DNA of 32,202 bases from Sedimentisphaerales bacterium (lineage in GTDB: Bacteria > Planctomycetota > Phycisphaerae > Sedimentisphaerales > Anaerobacaceae), in the NCBI GenBank assembly GCA_016932095.1, contig JAFGDN010000013.1, forward strand, positions 1 through 32,202. Direction: 5' to 3'. The translations under genes were made by a program, and so were the position numbers. Under the pieces are notes generated by a model that did not search any database, was not told where the DNA came from, and saw only the letters and a list, made by a program, of their open reading frames with translations. Below, one piece after another: positions 10,401 to 17,015 of this stretch (the first letter of the stretch is position 1; the number at the start of each line of letters is the position of its first letter).

Positions 10401-12152
10401 CTGCCAGCCGGGCCCCTGAAAAGGACCGATGTTTAAGGCGAATTGAAATTCGAATTCGACGCCGCCCTGGTCAACGCCCTTTGCCTTCATACGGATATTA
10501 CAATTGTTGCCGCCCCCGATTCGCTGAATCATCGGTTTGATTGCCCATCTCGTCGGGTTCGGTGCAGGCGGGAGAGTGTCGTCCGGGCCTGGACCGGTTG
10601 TGGCCGTCAGTATGGTTGACCAGTCGGTTTCATTGAGGTTTGTCGAATTATCTCTCGCCTTGAATCTGAAGCTGTAAGTGGTATTGGCGTTAAGACCTAT
10701 AAAAGAATACAACGGATTTGCCTGCCAGCCGCTGTTTTGGTCGTTGGTGGTGCACTCGAAATAATAACTTATGCCCGAACGGTCGTAGTTAAGTTTGGCT
10801 TCCATCGAAATCGAGCTGGGGCCGGTAGCCGTAGGGACCATTTCCCATTCGGGCGGCATAGGCGGAGTAGTATCCGTGAACGCTTCAAGTGCGGCCGCAA
10901 AAAGGTTCAATCGTCCGCCGGAGACGCATTGAGCGGGCAGCGTGGGGTCAGCCGTCGCCAGCAAAATCTCTTTCACAGCCCGATAGTTCAAGTTGGGATC
11001 TATTGATAAAAGCAATGCACAGGCGCCGGCGACGTGAGGCGAGGCCATTGACGTGCCGCCGTCATAATCGTAAGCGCCGCTGGGAAGAGTGCTAAGAATA
11101 TTCTGTCCTGGTGCGCCGATATCAACCGTAGTCAATCCGTAGTTCGAAAAGCCCGCCCGGCTATCGATATCGGTCGTGGCCATTACCGAGATTATGTTGT
11201 CGAGGTCAAAACTTGAGGGATAAGCGGGCGTTGCATCGTTGTTATTGCCGTAATCATTGCCAGCCGCGGCGACAAAGATAATACCTGCGTCACGGGCGGC
11301 TACAATCGCGTCATAAAGCGGCTGCAAAGCCCAGAGCGGAACACCCAGGGGCATACCGAGGGACGCGTTGATTACACGAGCCCCTTTCAACTGGGCGTAT
11401 TGAACGGCATTAATTATTGCGGAAGTCGGGCCCTCACCGTTGGCGTCCAGACATTTCACCGCCATAATTTTAACGTTCCAGCATACACCGGCCACGCCGA
11501 GATTATTATTGCCTACTGCGCCGATAGTGCCCGAAACGTGCGTTCCGTGGCCTTCGTCGTCCATCGGATTGCCGTCGTTGTTGATAAAGTCGTAACCATA
11601 AACGTCATCTATGAAACCGTCGCCGTTATCATCGATGCCGTTGCCGGCGATTTCGCCGGGATTATTCCACATATTGGCCGTGAGGTCGGGGTGAGTGTAG
11701 TCGGTTCCGGTGTCGGTAACTGCCACGACAATATTGCCGGAGCCGGTTGAGATATCCCATGCGGACGGGGCTTCAATTTTACTCATACCCCATAATTCGC
11801 TGAATCTCGTATCGTTGGGAACAGCGGTTGACTTGCATATGTAGTCCGGCACGGCATATAAAACCGAGGACGACTGTTTCAGGGAAGCCACGGCGTTTTC
11901 GACCGGCGTTGTCGCCGGCAACTGGACCAGCGTCAGGCCCCGGACGAGTGAGTATTCTTTACATATACCGGCGTTAGTGGTTTTCAAGGTGTTGTTGACG
12001 ATGCTGATTTTGGCCGCTGTGGCGGGGGGCTGACCGTTGACGTCGGCGAATCGCACGAGGGCAACGCCCGGTCTGTAAGCCGGCTGATTTGCGTAAACGG
12101 CGCCTGCGAGTAAACATAACGCCGCCACACCGATAAGTATCTGGCGTTTCAT
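4428..12152 (-). CDS. Giant secreted subtilisin-family (S8) serine protease with duplicated beta-helix modules and dockerin-like motif
   Basis: This is a 2574-residue secreted protein with a signal peptide at 1-21 (ending AVYA). The S8 protease domain spans about 110-420. Its catalytic Asp147 is in AVTDTGTDYTHPDL, His202 in EGHGTHVSGT, oxyanion Asn299 in AAAGND and Ser368 in GGTSMASPHVAG, so it should be active. Two FN3-like segments follow (about 425-640), then a right-handed beta-helix module (about 635-1320), three 'bacterial repeat' units (about 1330-1580, each ending like NNTVTM.SD..V.VAF) and a second beta-helix module (about 1585-2260). A dockerin-like motif FDYNGDGIVAFEDFAHFALSWL is split near 2267, then another FN3-like segment and an unclassified C-terminal beta domain. 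Both beta-helix modules end in the same SPC.DAG...TTRTD...GYHY block, so they arose by duplication. The Shine-Dalgarno AAGGAG is 11 bases before the ATG. It follows the secretin gene by 41 bases, probably in one transcript. Confidence 0.93.
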   Translation of the reverse strand: MKRQILIGVAALCLLAGAVYANQPAYRPGVALVRFADVNGQPPATAAKISIVNNTLKTTNAGICKEYSLVRGLTLVQLPATTPVENAVASLKQSSSVLYAVPDYICKSTAVPNDTRFSELWGMSKIEAPSAWDISTGSGNIVVAVTDTGTDYTHPDLTANMWNNPGEIAGNGIDDNGDGFIDDVYGYDFINNDGNPMDDEGHGTHVSGTIGAVGNNNLGVAGVCWNVKIMAVKCLDANGEGPTSAIINAVQYAQLKGARVINASLGMPLGVPLWALQPLYDAIVAARDAGIIFVAAAGNDYGNNNDATPAYPSSFDLDNIISVMATTDIDSRAGFSNYGLTTVDIGAPGQNILSTLPSGAYDYDGGTSMASPHVAGACALLLSIDPNLNYRAVKEILLATADPTLPAQCVSGGRLNLFAAALEAFTDTTPPMPPEWEMVPTATGPSSISMEAKLNYDRSGISYYFECTTNDQNSGWQANPLYSFIGLNANTTYSFRFKARDNSTNLNETDWSTILTATTGPGPDDTLPPAPNPTRWAIKPMIQRIGGGNNCNIRMKAKGVDQGGVEFEFQFALNIGPFQGPGWQTSDTFVRTGLTFNGDRYRFRCRARDKLTLLMTDWSTEESVVLTTGPRVLTVPIPYSTIQSAIFNAATGDIVEISPGTYFEGNLTFMGRAITVRSIDPENPDIVANTIINAQGNTLPTPPWWAARGFVFNSGEGPTSILAGLTIINGRATGQAWPPMPDEPLDAYDGNDGLAGAGGGILIGSDPDQGGTPSSPTIYKCIIRDCFAIGGNGQDAGDGNDGSAADPETQTEAKEPQNGGRGGNSGPALGGGIYVSPGSNPVIKDCRFISNYVRQGAVAGNGGDGGDGDEGQDGANGGNGGDITSIKGGGIYVEQASHATIIGCTFIGCNAFFDSNALRGQGGEGGDGTTPGDNGYEGFWGNGEGGGAFYSSPVNLNISTTNFTNNSATVFGGGLRQEFGTLTLTDCNFNGNISYYTGGGLDSSGSPFTKSYTTLYNSRFTSNNAGGGDGDGGGGGINIWFGNLTVEADTFVGNQATQGGAISCLDSTLDLLDCNITGNTARLNEGTLQGGVGGGIALRNTSGLIVNTSLKDNFANGDYGGGIFTEGWASSPLELTNCLITDNSASEEGGGLACKLGAWTQLTNCTVADNFTADFSTGAGGGISCKEGYAYVEVINSIVWGNYAAYGPQIAAGSPRGSDPYYPIAYVDVDYSDIEGGPWAIFTEEPEFLWWYSTSFDDDPLFISPYLDETAYYLSQTAAGQVENSPCLDAGNNTAVALGLDGLTTRTDQVGDVGIVDLGYHYAKAAEVSQYLLTIEVVDETGGQLIAQLGGSDPFIIEAPDSRFVSAGAVVSLQALADVGFKILNWSGTDNDASTDVNNTVTMNSDKVVRVAFHQFQLTIAVETSGGFPPDGNIIATGDGNDPFTITARAVPATRDVTPGMVVQLMAEADPNFRVMRWTGADDDASTEPNNTVTMDSDRTVIVAFEPDGKYYLDVIIIGDGTVTPSGRTLQFPGDRVTLVAVPNNSADLVIWEGTDNDYSEANRNTVRMDGHRQVTVTFYRPRILNVGASSAYPTIQAAIDQAQPRDIIQIMPSPQSYYTQAGFEIWGKDITITSVDPYDPAVVAATVIEQDSGQEATVGAALRFFQVGPLTRLQGITIRGFNAYGGDGIDGEPDDEDNPHYDGVSGGSYYAMGVQCQYGASPTIINCVIDDCYFEGGDGGNGADGSTEVNEATGVSEHPVGGNGGWPGFAYGGAVYISNTYYGWDFLSSPSNPTFINCTLSNNRAIGGDGGDGGNGGGEPVYGRGGKGGGWYYPESANVIWEPVSGYYDGYGRLPKDHSGLGGAVFIDRDSAPKFEKCSFINNRSNGGLNGITGQNGWLPNLRQEPTVNYRIDTLGGAIYMATGSSATFNNCVFADNVADPCKLPAVSDGFVSFGGALALEDGATAALRDCIFSRNLADVGGGVFSSRSDIEISDSNVSSNRAIHGGGLLVNGGWGEVNRNIFTGNDANAAGSVGGAIAIFGATVDIIDTVIADNNSLGHAGGIYASSRLVDGGEPDQNNSVFVKNCLITKNRGLLGGAGIAAVWHSDANIVNCTITGNSSPGGRGGGLYCAYGNYTNVLNSIIWGNSAIVGKEITVGIAENPSVVDVNHSDVNQIAGSISYDPGCVLNVDANVISANPRFVSADANNYHLSQVAAGQSITSPCVDAGADLVSKFGLSTYTTRTDNVKDSGIVDMGYHYPLVGGCLLFDYNGDGIVAFEDFAHFALSWLEMDEYDLDEFSDCWLFGERISIGEDTTPPEPDPMQWQVEPNIASLTSISMIAKLASDDSGGQIQYQFEETTGNPGGTDSDWQTNPMFTDIGLQAGYEYCYRVRARDDSNNATGWSNTVCVTGIGNADITPPTPPVIIILPDVNTLSTPDTNTSSVQFYWWFGNNWWHKVVVNVSGVVDDSGGPIEVRFVCTDDSSLNSDNKIPAAQRPILVGTPVSLSNVVYSEGDYTGWRLTYDGTNIVYDVYVNQSFGTGRELNWRVCVRDEAGNQACSQTHTIGPKGVPGL

Positions 12153-12193
12153 TTTTAACCAATCTCCTTACAATAATGAATTACTGTAAATCC

Positions 12194-15100
12194 TTAAAGC
12201 CGGCCCTCCATAGCCGCGATGGCCTCCGCGTCGGCCTCCTCCTGTAAAATAATCGTTGGCTTAACAAGAATCAGCAAAACTTGCTGGTCGCCTACCTTGC
12301 TGCGATTTGTAAACAATCTTCCGAGAATGGGAATTTTGCTCAGGACCGGGACTCCCACTTCCTTGTCGTTGGAAGCTGACTTCTTGAGGCCGCCCAGCAG
12401 CAGCGTCCCGCCGTCAGGCACGCTGACCCTGGTTTTGACCCTCGAACGTTCGGTCTGAGGCAGTACTACATTGTAAATAAAGACATCAGTGGCCGTGCCG
12501 AGAGTGCCCACGATGGGCGTCTCAACCTCGCTTTTTTCGAAACCGAGGAAATCCCGCGATTCAGCCACGATATTAAGCAGGACGTGTTTTCTGTCGGGCG
12601 TAATTGTCGGAGTTATGTTAAGAGTAGGCCCAACACGCACCTCTCCATACTGTTGCTCGAAGGAAGAGCCGCCGCCGAAGCTGCTGCCGCCGCCGCCTGT
12701 TGTGCCGCCGGTATTACTGATGCTTACAACCGGCGGCAGGGCGTAACGAATCGTGCGAATAACCTGTAAGGTTGCCGATTCGCCGGTGAGCACTGTAACC
12801 TTCGGTGCAACCAGCGATTCGGTATCGGCGTGCGCCTGTGTGGCCCTGATAAGGAAGTTGGCCTCAAGGTGGTCAAGAATCCCGCCGAACCTGCCTCCAA
12901 AGAAGCCCATTAAAGCGCCGCGTGATATGAATTGCGGGTCGGTTGAGCTTGGGTATCCTGGTGGGAATTGAACGGGACTGCTGCCGATGTCCCAGCTTCC
13001 CGACATTCCCGTTGGCGTCGGCTCCGCCATTTCGAACGAATCGGTCTGCCAGACGGATTGGCCAAAATGGTCGCCCAGGTCCACGACGCCGAAAACGTCA
13101 AGGCCGATTTCTTCGAGCGTGTTTTCACCGACAACGAGGAACCTTGCCTCAATGGAAACCTGGTGGCCAAGCGCGGCGCGCATTTTCAGAAGCAAATCGT
13201 TGATTTCACGGTGGTTTTTGGGGGTTTGCATAACGACGAGCTTTTTTGTTTCGAAAGCAGTAATGGTGCCTTCTCCGCCTGCGTCATACCAACTCGTCGG
13301 GTCAACGGCTTCCTGTATTAGAGCAATGAGATTAGTAATCCGCGTTTCGGCTTCCTGACGGATTGTATCCCTGTCAAGCTCTTCTTCCGTTTCATCGAAA
13401 TATTCTTCAAAAAAAGAACCGCCGCCGCCGCCGCCACCGCCGCCGCCGCCGCGGCCGCCGCCGCCACCGCCGCCGCCCTGACCACTTTCGGAGCTGACGT
13501 AGTAATCAGCCGGCCGACCGACAAGTATGGTAATGTCATAAACCCGGGTTTCCATTTGACCCGGGAGCGACTGCTGGGAAGCTATGTTAATGACTCCATC
13601 CTTTATGATATACCCAAGCCGGGCGAATCCCGCTGAAACGGACTGAAGCAAAAGGTCCAGCGCCGCGGACAGCTTGACGCCCATCAAGGGGTCCATATTT
13701 ATAGGCGTCGTTTGTTCTATGTTGGCGTTAATATATAAGTCGCCCCAGTTGACCAATATTTTCAGCGGAGGGTCAACGGAGTTGCTCATTATTTTTATCG
13801 CCTCACGAATCGGCATTTCAGGAGACAACTCCTGCAGGTTCACAATCTCGTCGAGCTGTTTCTCAACAAGGGCGTTGGCAGGGTCCTGACCCACGGTTTC
13901 TTCCTCTTTCCTGGTCGGCTTGGCATTAAGCTCGGCCCAGGTCGGCGGATAAGTGACCTCGTCGCGATAAGGAATCAGGGTTTTTTCTGTTTCCATAAGC
14001 GTATTGACTCTTTCTTTGCCCTTTTCCCTTGTGATTTCGAGCTGCTTTCGGTAGCTTATCATATCTTCGAGTGTGTCTTTCAGGATAAGCGCCTGGTTGT
14101 GCAGGGGATCGATTGCCAGCAGCATTTCAATCTGTCCGAGCGCCTCTTCGTAACGTTTTTGTTTCTGGAAGTTCTGGGCGTTTGCCAGCAGGTCGTCAAT
14201 TCTTTTTTTACGCTCGCCAGCCATCCTGTCTTTGTATTCCCGCTGGGCAAGCTGGGCCTTGACGCGATTATCTTCCTCCGTCAGTGCAGCGTGAGTCCCT
14301 GCGGTCTCGCTGACCTTTTCCGACAGCAGTCGTAACTGCCCGTCATACTGACGAAACAGGCCGTCGCCGAGATGCTGCTGATTTTCGTACACCACCCTTT
14401 TAGCGTTCTCGATGACCTGCCTTGCCTTTTCAAATTCACCGTTAACGAGCAGGGCATCGACCTTTTCTGAGGCGTCATTGACAACGGCCCTGGTCATACC
14501 GCGAATTACGTTTCTCCTGCGATTAATGACGGCGATATAACCCGTCTGCTCCTTTTCCGGCTCACCTGACGCCGTTGCTAATGATGGAACTTCGGCCGCG
14601 GCGACCGAAAGTTCGGCCATACGATCTTCCTGAACAGGTCTTGCGGTCGCTTTTTGGGGCTGCTCAGCCGGCGCCGAAGTCAGGGGTTGTTGTATAACGG
14701 CGGGTTGCGCCGCAGGCGACTCAGTTTTCGTTTTTTCCTTCTGAGCCGTTATCTTTTCAATTTTTTTCAGGTAATCCTCCGGCGACTCGCCGGGCGCAGT
14801 AGCCAGCAAGCCGCTGGCAGAAACTTTCAGGAATCCCTCGCGGGCCTTTTCGTATTCGCCGGCTCGAAAAGCAGCCACACTCCCTGCGTAAAGCTCTGAA
14901 ATCTGCTTTCTGCTGGCGCCAAGCTCTTTATCTATTGCGTCGAGGCGCTGCCTGATAAGCTGACGTTCGTCATCGGTAAGAAACTCGCTTGTCTGAATGG
15001 TCTGCAGGCGGGCTTCCGCTTCGGCAAACTTCTGCTGTTGGATAAGTTCTGCTGCGGAACGCATCACAGCAAGGGCTGCTTCCCTCTCGAGCGCCGCCTT

Positions 15101-15400
15101 ATGAGCTTTCTGCAGCTCCCTGTTGAGCTTTTCTCTTTGCTCGTTTGTGAGATACTTTTCGTAATCCTTTGCTCTCAGGTAAGACGTTTCAGCGGCAGAA
15201 TAGAGACCTCGCATATACTGCTCGGTTCCAATCTGAATCCAGTTGTCGATTACCTGACGGACAACCTTCTCTTTGTCGCCTTTGGCTTCCTGCGGCGACA
15301 CGTCTTCCGCTAACACCGTTGTTACGGTCAAAATCGACGTTAATAATATGAATAACGGGATTCGAACGGAGTTTTGAGACAACAATTTTAGAGAGTTCAA
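12194..15400 (-). CDS. Secretin-family outer-membrane channel with long repeat-rich N-terminal extension
   Basis: Secretins form large outer-membrane rings for type II/III secretion, type IV pili or phage release. The C-terminal core (about 740-1060) is clear: GHQVSIEARFLVV, GESATLQVIRTIRY, TLNITPTITPD and the signature VPDGGTLLLGG with VPVLSKIPILGRLF. An STN/N0-like domain lies at about 520-608, and a poly-glycine tract of 20 Gly with one Arg at about 641-661 precedes an N1-like segment. The first 450 or so residues are helical repeats (TPR-like, about 45-215), a Pro/Ala-rich linker and a coiled region. This is far longer than in a standard GspD, which has about 650 residues. I start at TTG 15400, because GGAGGAGG (15407-15414) is 6 bases upstream. 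The in-frame TTG at 15406 abuts that site and is less likely. A signal sequence (IPLFILLTSILTVTTVLA) follows. No pilin or secretion ATPase is nearby. Confidence 0.9.
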   Translation of the reverse strand: MNSLKLLSQNSVRIPLFILLTSILTVTTVLAEDVSPQEAKGDKEKVVRQVIDNWIQIGTEQYMRGLYSAAETSYLRAKDYEKYLTNEQREKLNRELQKAHKAALEREAALAVMRSAAELIQQQKFAEAEARLQTIQTSEFLTDDERQLIRQRLDAIDKELGASRKQISELYAGSVAAFRAGEYEKAREGFLKVSASGLLATAPGESPEDYLKKIEKITAQKEKTKTESPAAQPAVIQQPLTSAPAEQPQKATARPVQEDRMAELSVAAAEVPSLATASGEPEKEQTGYIAVINRRRNVIRGMTRAVVNDASEKVDALLVNGEFEKARQVIENAKRVVYENQQHLGDGLFRQYDGQLRLLSEKVSETAGTHAALTEEDNRVKAQLAQREYKDRMAGERKKRIDDLLANAQNFQKQKRYEEALGQIEMLLAIDPLHNQALILKDTLEDMISYRKQLEITREKGKERVNTLMETEKTLIPYRDEVTYPPTWAELNAKPTRKEEETVGQDPANALVEKQLDEIVNLQELSPEMPIREAIKIMSNSVDPPLKILVNWGDLYINANIEQTTPINMDPLMGVKLSAALDLLLQSVSAGFARLGYIIKDGVINIASQQSLPGQMETRVYDITILVGRPADYYVSSESGQGGGGGGGGRGGGGGGGGGGGSFFEEYFDETEEELDRDTIRQEAETRITNLIALIQEAVDPTSWYDAGGEGTITAFETKKLVVMQTPKNHREINDLLLKMRAALGHQVSIEARFLVVGENTLEEIGLDVFGVVDLGDHFGQSVWQTDSFEMAEPTPTGMSGSWDIGSSPVQFPPGYPSSTDPQFISRGALMGFFGGRFGGILDHLEANFLIRATQAHADTESLVAPKVTVLTGESATLQVIRTIRYALPPVVSISNTGGTTGGGGSSFGGGSSFEQQYGEVRVGPTLNITPTITPDRKHVLLNIVAESRDFLGFEKSEVETPIVGTLGTATDVFIYNVVLPQTERSRVKTRVSVPDGGTLLLGGLKKSASNDKEVGVPVLSKIPILGRLFTNRSKVGDQQVLLILVKPTIILQEEADAEAIAAMEGRL

Positions 15401-15406
15401 AGCCAA

Positions 15407-15414
15407 CCTCCTCC
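15407..15414 (-). promoter_or_regulatory. Shine-Dalgarno deciding the TTG start of the secretin gene
   Basis: GGAGGAGG on the - strand lies immediately before TTG 15406 and 6 bases before TTG 15400. Only the second has normal spacing. No ATG or GTG exists near the start of the signal peptide. Confidence 0.7.
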
Positions 15415-15693
15415 AAAAAAAACAACATTTTTCACAGGAATTTTCGCTTCATACAAATCTTCAATATATATACCCGCCGCTTTAGGATAGGTTATACTTC
15501 TGATTATCAGTTTACACAGAAACAACAACTTTTTCAAGTAAAAAATCTCCTCAGTACTTTGCCATATTGACCATACACAAAAAAATCGCGTAAAGTCCTA
15601 TATTATCCCATACATCAATATTAAAATCAAGGTTTTTTACAGGAATATTCTATCTTAGCGATTTATGGAAACGAGTTAAAATAGAAAGATTTT

Positions 15694-15705
15694 CTTCCGC
15701 GGAAG
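15694..15705. promoter_or_regulatory. Perfect 12-bp palindrome, possible operator
   Basis: CTTCCGCGGAAG equals its own reverse complement. It lies 280 bases upstream of the secretin start in a non-coding AT-rich region, where a GC-rich palindrome stands out. A regulator-binding role is only inferred. Confidence 0.3.
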
Positions 15706-15736
15706 GTGTGAAAATAGGCATTTTGGTCATTTCATG

Positions 15737-15757
15737 AAAAACCGACAATGAGTCGGT
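15737..15757 (-). terminator. Short Rho-independent terminator after the periplasmic repeat protein
   Basis: On the - strand ACCGAC, loop TCATT, GTCGGT, then a run of T. It lies about 80 bases after the stop codon at 15834. If it works, the secretin gene has a separate promoter from the 15834-16910 gene. The 6-bp stem and short T run make it a weak terminator. Confidence 0.45.
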
Positions 15758-15833
15758 AAGATTTATCCGCCAGGCATCGGCATTTATACAAAGACGTATA
15801 GCGTCGGTTCTAATTCGGAGCAATTATCGGTGA

Positions 15834-16910
15834 TTAGGACGCTTTCCCGGCCTGAATGATTTTATCGGCAAGTTTTTTCAGACGCACTGCATACTCAGCA
15901 AAGGCGTCGTCGCCTATAATAGCACGGTTTTTGCCGACGACCTCTGTAGCCGAGCGAACAGCGGTTAGCGCCTTGTCGAATTCACCCCGGCCAATAAAAC
16001 GTTCTACTTTTATCGCCGCGTCATCGACAACTGCCTTTGTATAAGCGGAAATGAGCTTTTCTCGATTGTCGGGGGAAGCAGGGGCCTGGGTTTCCTTTTC
16101 CGGAATTGCCTCAGCGGCCGCCTCCAATTCCTTTAGCTGTTGTTGCAGTGTTTGTTTATTATCCCTGACCGGCTCTTTCGGCTCAAACGCAGGCGTGATT
16201 TTCGGGGCGACGGGCGTCTGTCCGGTAATTTGGGCTGACTGACCGGGCGTTTTGAGATGTTCGGTTAGAATATTATCTATCTGGATGAGATAATCTTCGG
16301 CTGTCTGTCCTTTGGGGACGATGAGGATACCCGATTTGGCTACTTCCGCAAAGCCGTTACGTGCGCTTTCGATGTCGCCGGCCCTGTAAAATCCCACACT
16401 TTGATTATACAGCTCGGTTATTTCCATTCTCCGCTTGTCAAAAGCTGCATCGACGGTCTTCAGTTCCCCGGCGATTTGCTCTCGCTCCGGCTCAGAAAGA
16501 TATGGGCTGTTACGAACCTTTTCATACTGGGCCCTGGCTTCTATGGGCCGGCTTTGGTTAAGCAAATCCCTGGCCTGGGCCAGGTATTCAAGCACGGTTT
16601 TTCTTTCGGCTCCTCCCTGGCGCGCCTTGTCGAGGTTTTGCTTAAGCTTCCTTATTTCAGCCGGTGTGAGGTATTCCTGATACTCCTGTGCGGCCTGTAA
16701 CGATTTCTCGGCCTGCCCATAAAGCCCCCTGTTCAACTGGGCAATACCAACCTGAATCCAGTTGTTTCCTTCCTCTCGCAGAACTGCGGCTTTATTTCTC
16801 TCTGGTTTTTCGGCCTTCTGCGCCGCCGACGTGCAAACAACCAGCGCACATAAAACAATCACCGCTGAAAATTGCAGCCGGCCCAAAAATGTTTTCTTCC
16901 TCGAAACCAT
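15834..16910 (-). CDS. Periplasmic helical-repeat (TPR-like) protein, paralogue of the secretin N-terminus
   Basis: The 358-residue protein has a signal peptide (residues 1-30, ...LVVCTSA). Its repeats match the N-terminal part of the secretin encoded next door. NNWIQVGIAQLNRGLYGQAE parallels DNWIQIGTEQYMRGLYSAAE. The EYLTPAEIRKLKQNL, ITELYNQSVGFYRAGDIESAR and TAEDYLIQIDNIL segments all have counterparts there in the same order. The C-terminal AVVDDAAIKVERFIGRGEFDKAL block does as well. It therefore comes from duplication of the secretin extension without the STN, polyglycine and channel domains. The central stretch (about 220-285) is a Pro/Gln/Glu-rich linker. It could be a periplasmic partner that assembles with the secretin through shared repeats, but that is inference. 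ATG start with only a weak ribosome site (GAAAG). Confidence 0.85.
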   Translation of the reverse strand: MVSRKKTFLGRLQFSAVIVLCALVVCTSAAQKAEKPERNKAAVLREEGNNWIQVGIAQLNRGLYGQAEKSLQAAQEYQEYLTPAEIRKLKQNLDKARQGGAERKTVLEYLAQARDLLNQSRPIEARAQYEKVRNSPYLSEPEREQIAGELKTVDAAFDKRRMEITELYNQSVGFYRAGDIESARNGFAEVAKSGILIVPKGQTAEDYLIQIDNILTEHLKTPGQSAQITGQTPVAPKITPAFEPKEPVRDNKQTLQQQLKELEAAAEAIPEKETQAPASPDNREKLISAYTKAVVDDAAIKVERFIGRGEFDKALTAVRSATEVVGKNRAIIGDDAFAEYAVRLKKLADKIIQAGKAS

Positions 16911-16959
16911 ACTTTTCTTTCAAACACGCGTCGAAAAACGAGTTTTTGCACCGCGTGTC

Positions 16960-16987
16960 ATTCTATCATAATATAAATACCCGGCAA
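16960..16987 (-). promoter_or_regulatory. Candidate promoter of the periplasmic repeat protein
   Basis: On the - strand TTGCCG (16987-16982), a 16-bp spacer and TAGAAT (16965-16960) resemble a sigma-70 promoter, 50 bases upstream of the ATG at 16910. The predicted leader contains ACACGCG/CGCGTGT arms (16952-16958 and 16924-16930) enclosing AAAAACTCGTTTTT, so the RNA start could fold. Confidence 0.35.
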
Positions 16988-17015
16988 CAATTGATTTTGG
17001 TCTCCACGAAAGCGC

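Larger units (their letters stand above)
15401..15833. other. Intergenic region upstream of the secretin gene
   Basis: These 433 AT-rich bases hold no convincing gene on either strand. They contain the secretin ribosome site (15407-15414), a perfect 12-bp palindrome (15694-15705) and a terminator-like hairpin for the next gene upstream (15737-15757). The secretin promoter must lie here on the - strand, but I could not pick a convincing -35/-10 pair. Confidence 0.6.

Noticed and set aside
13418-13479. CCG-rich run as a genomic repeat or assembly artefact
   Set aside because: It stays in frame and encodes a polyglycine tract inside an otherwise intact secretin.
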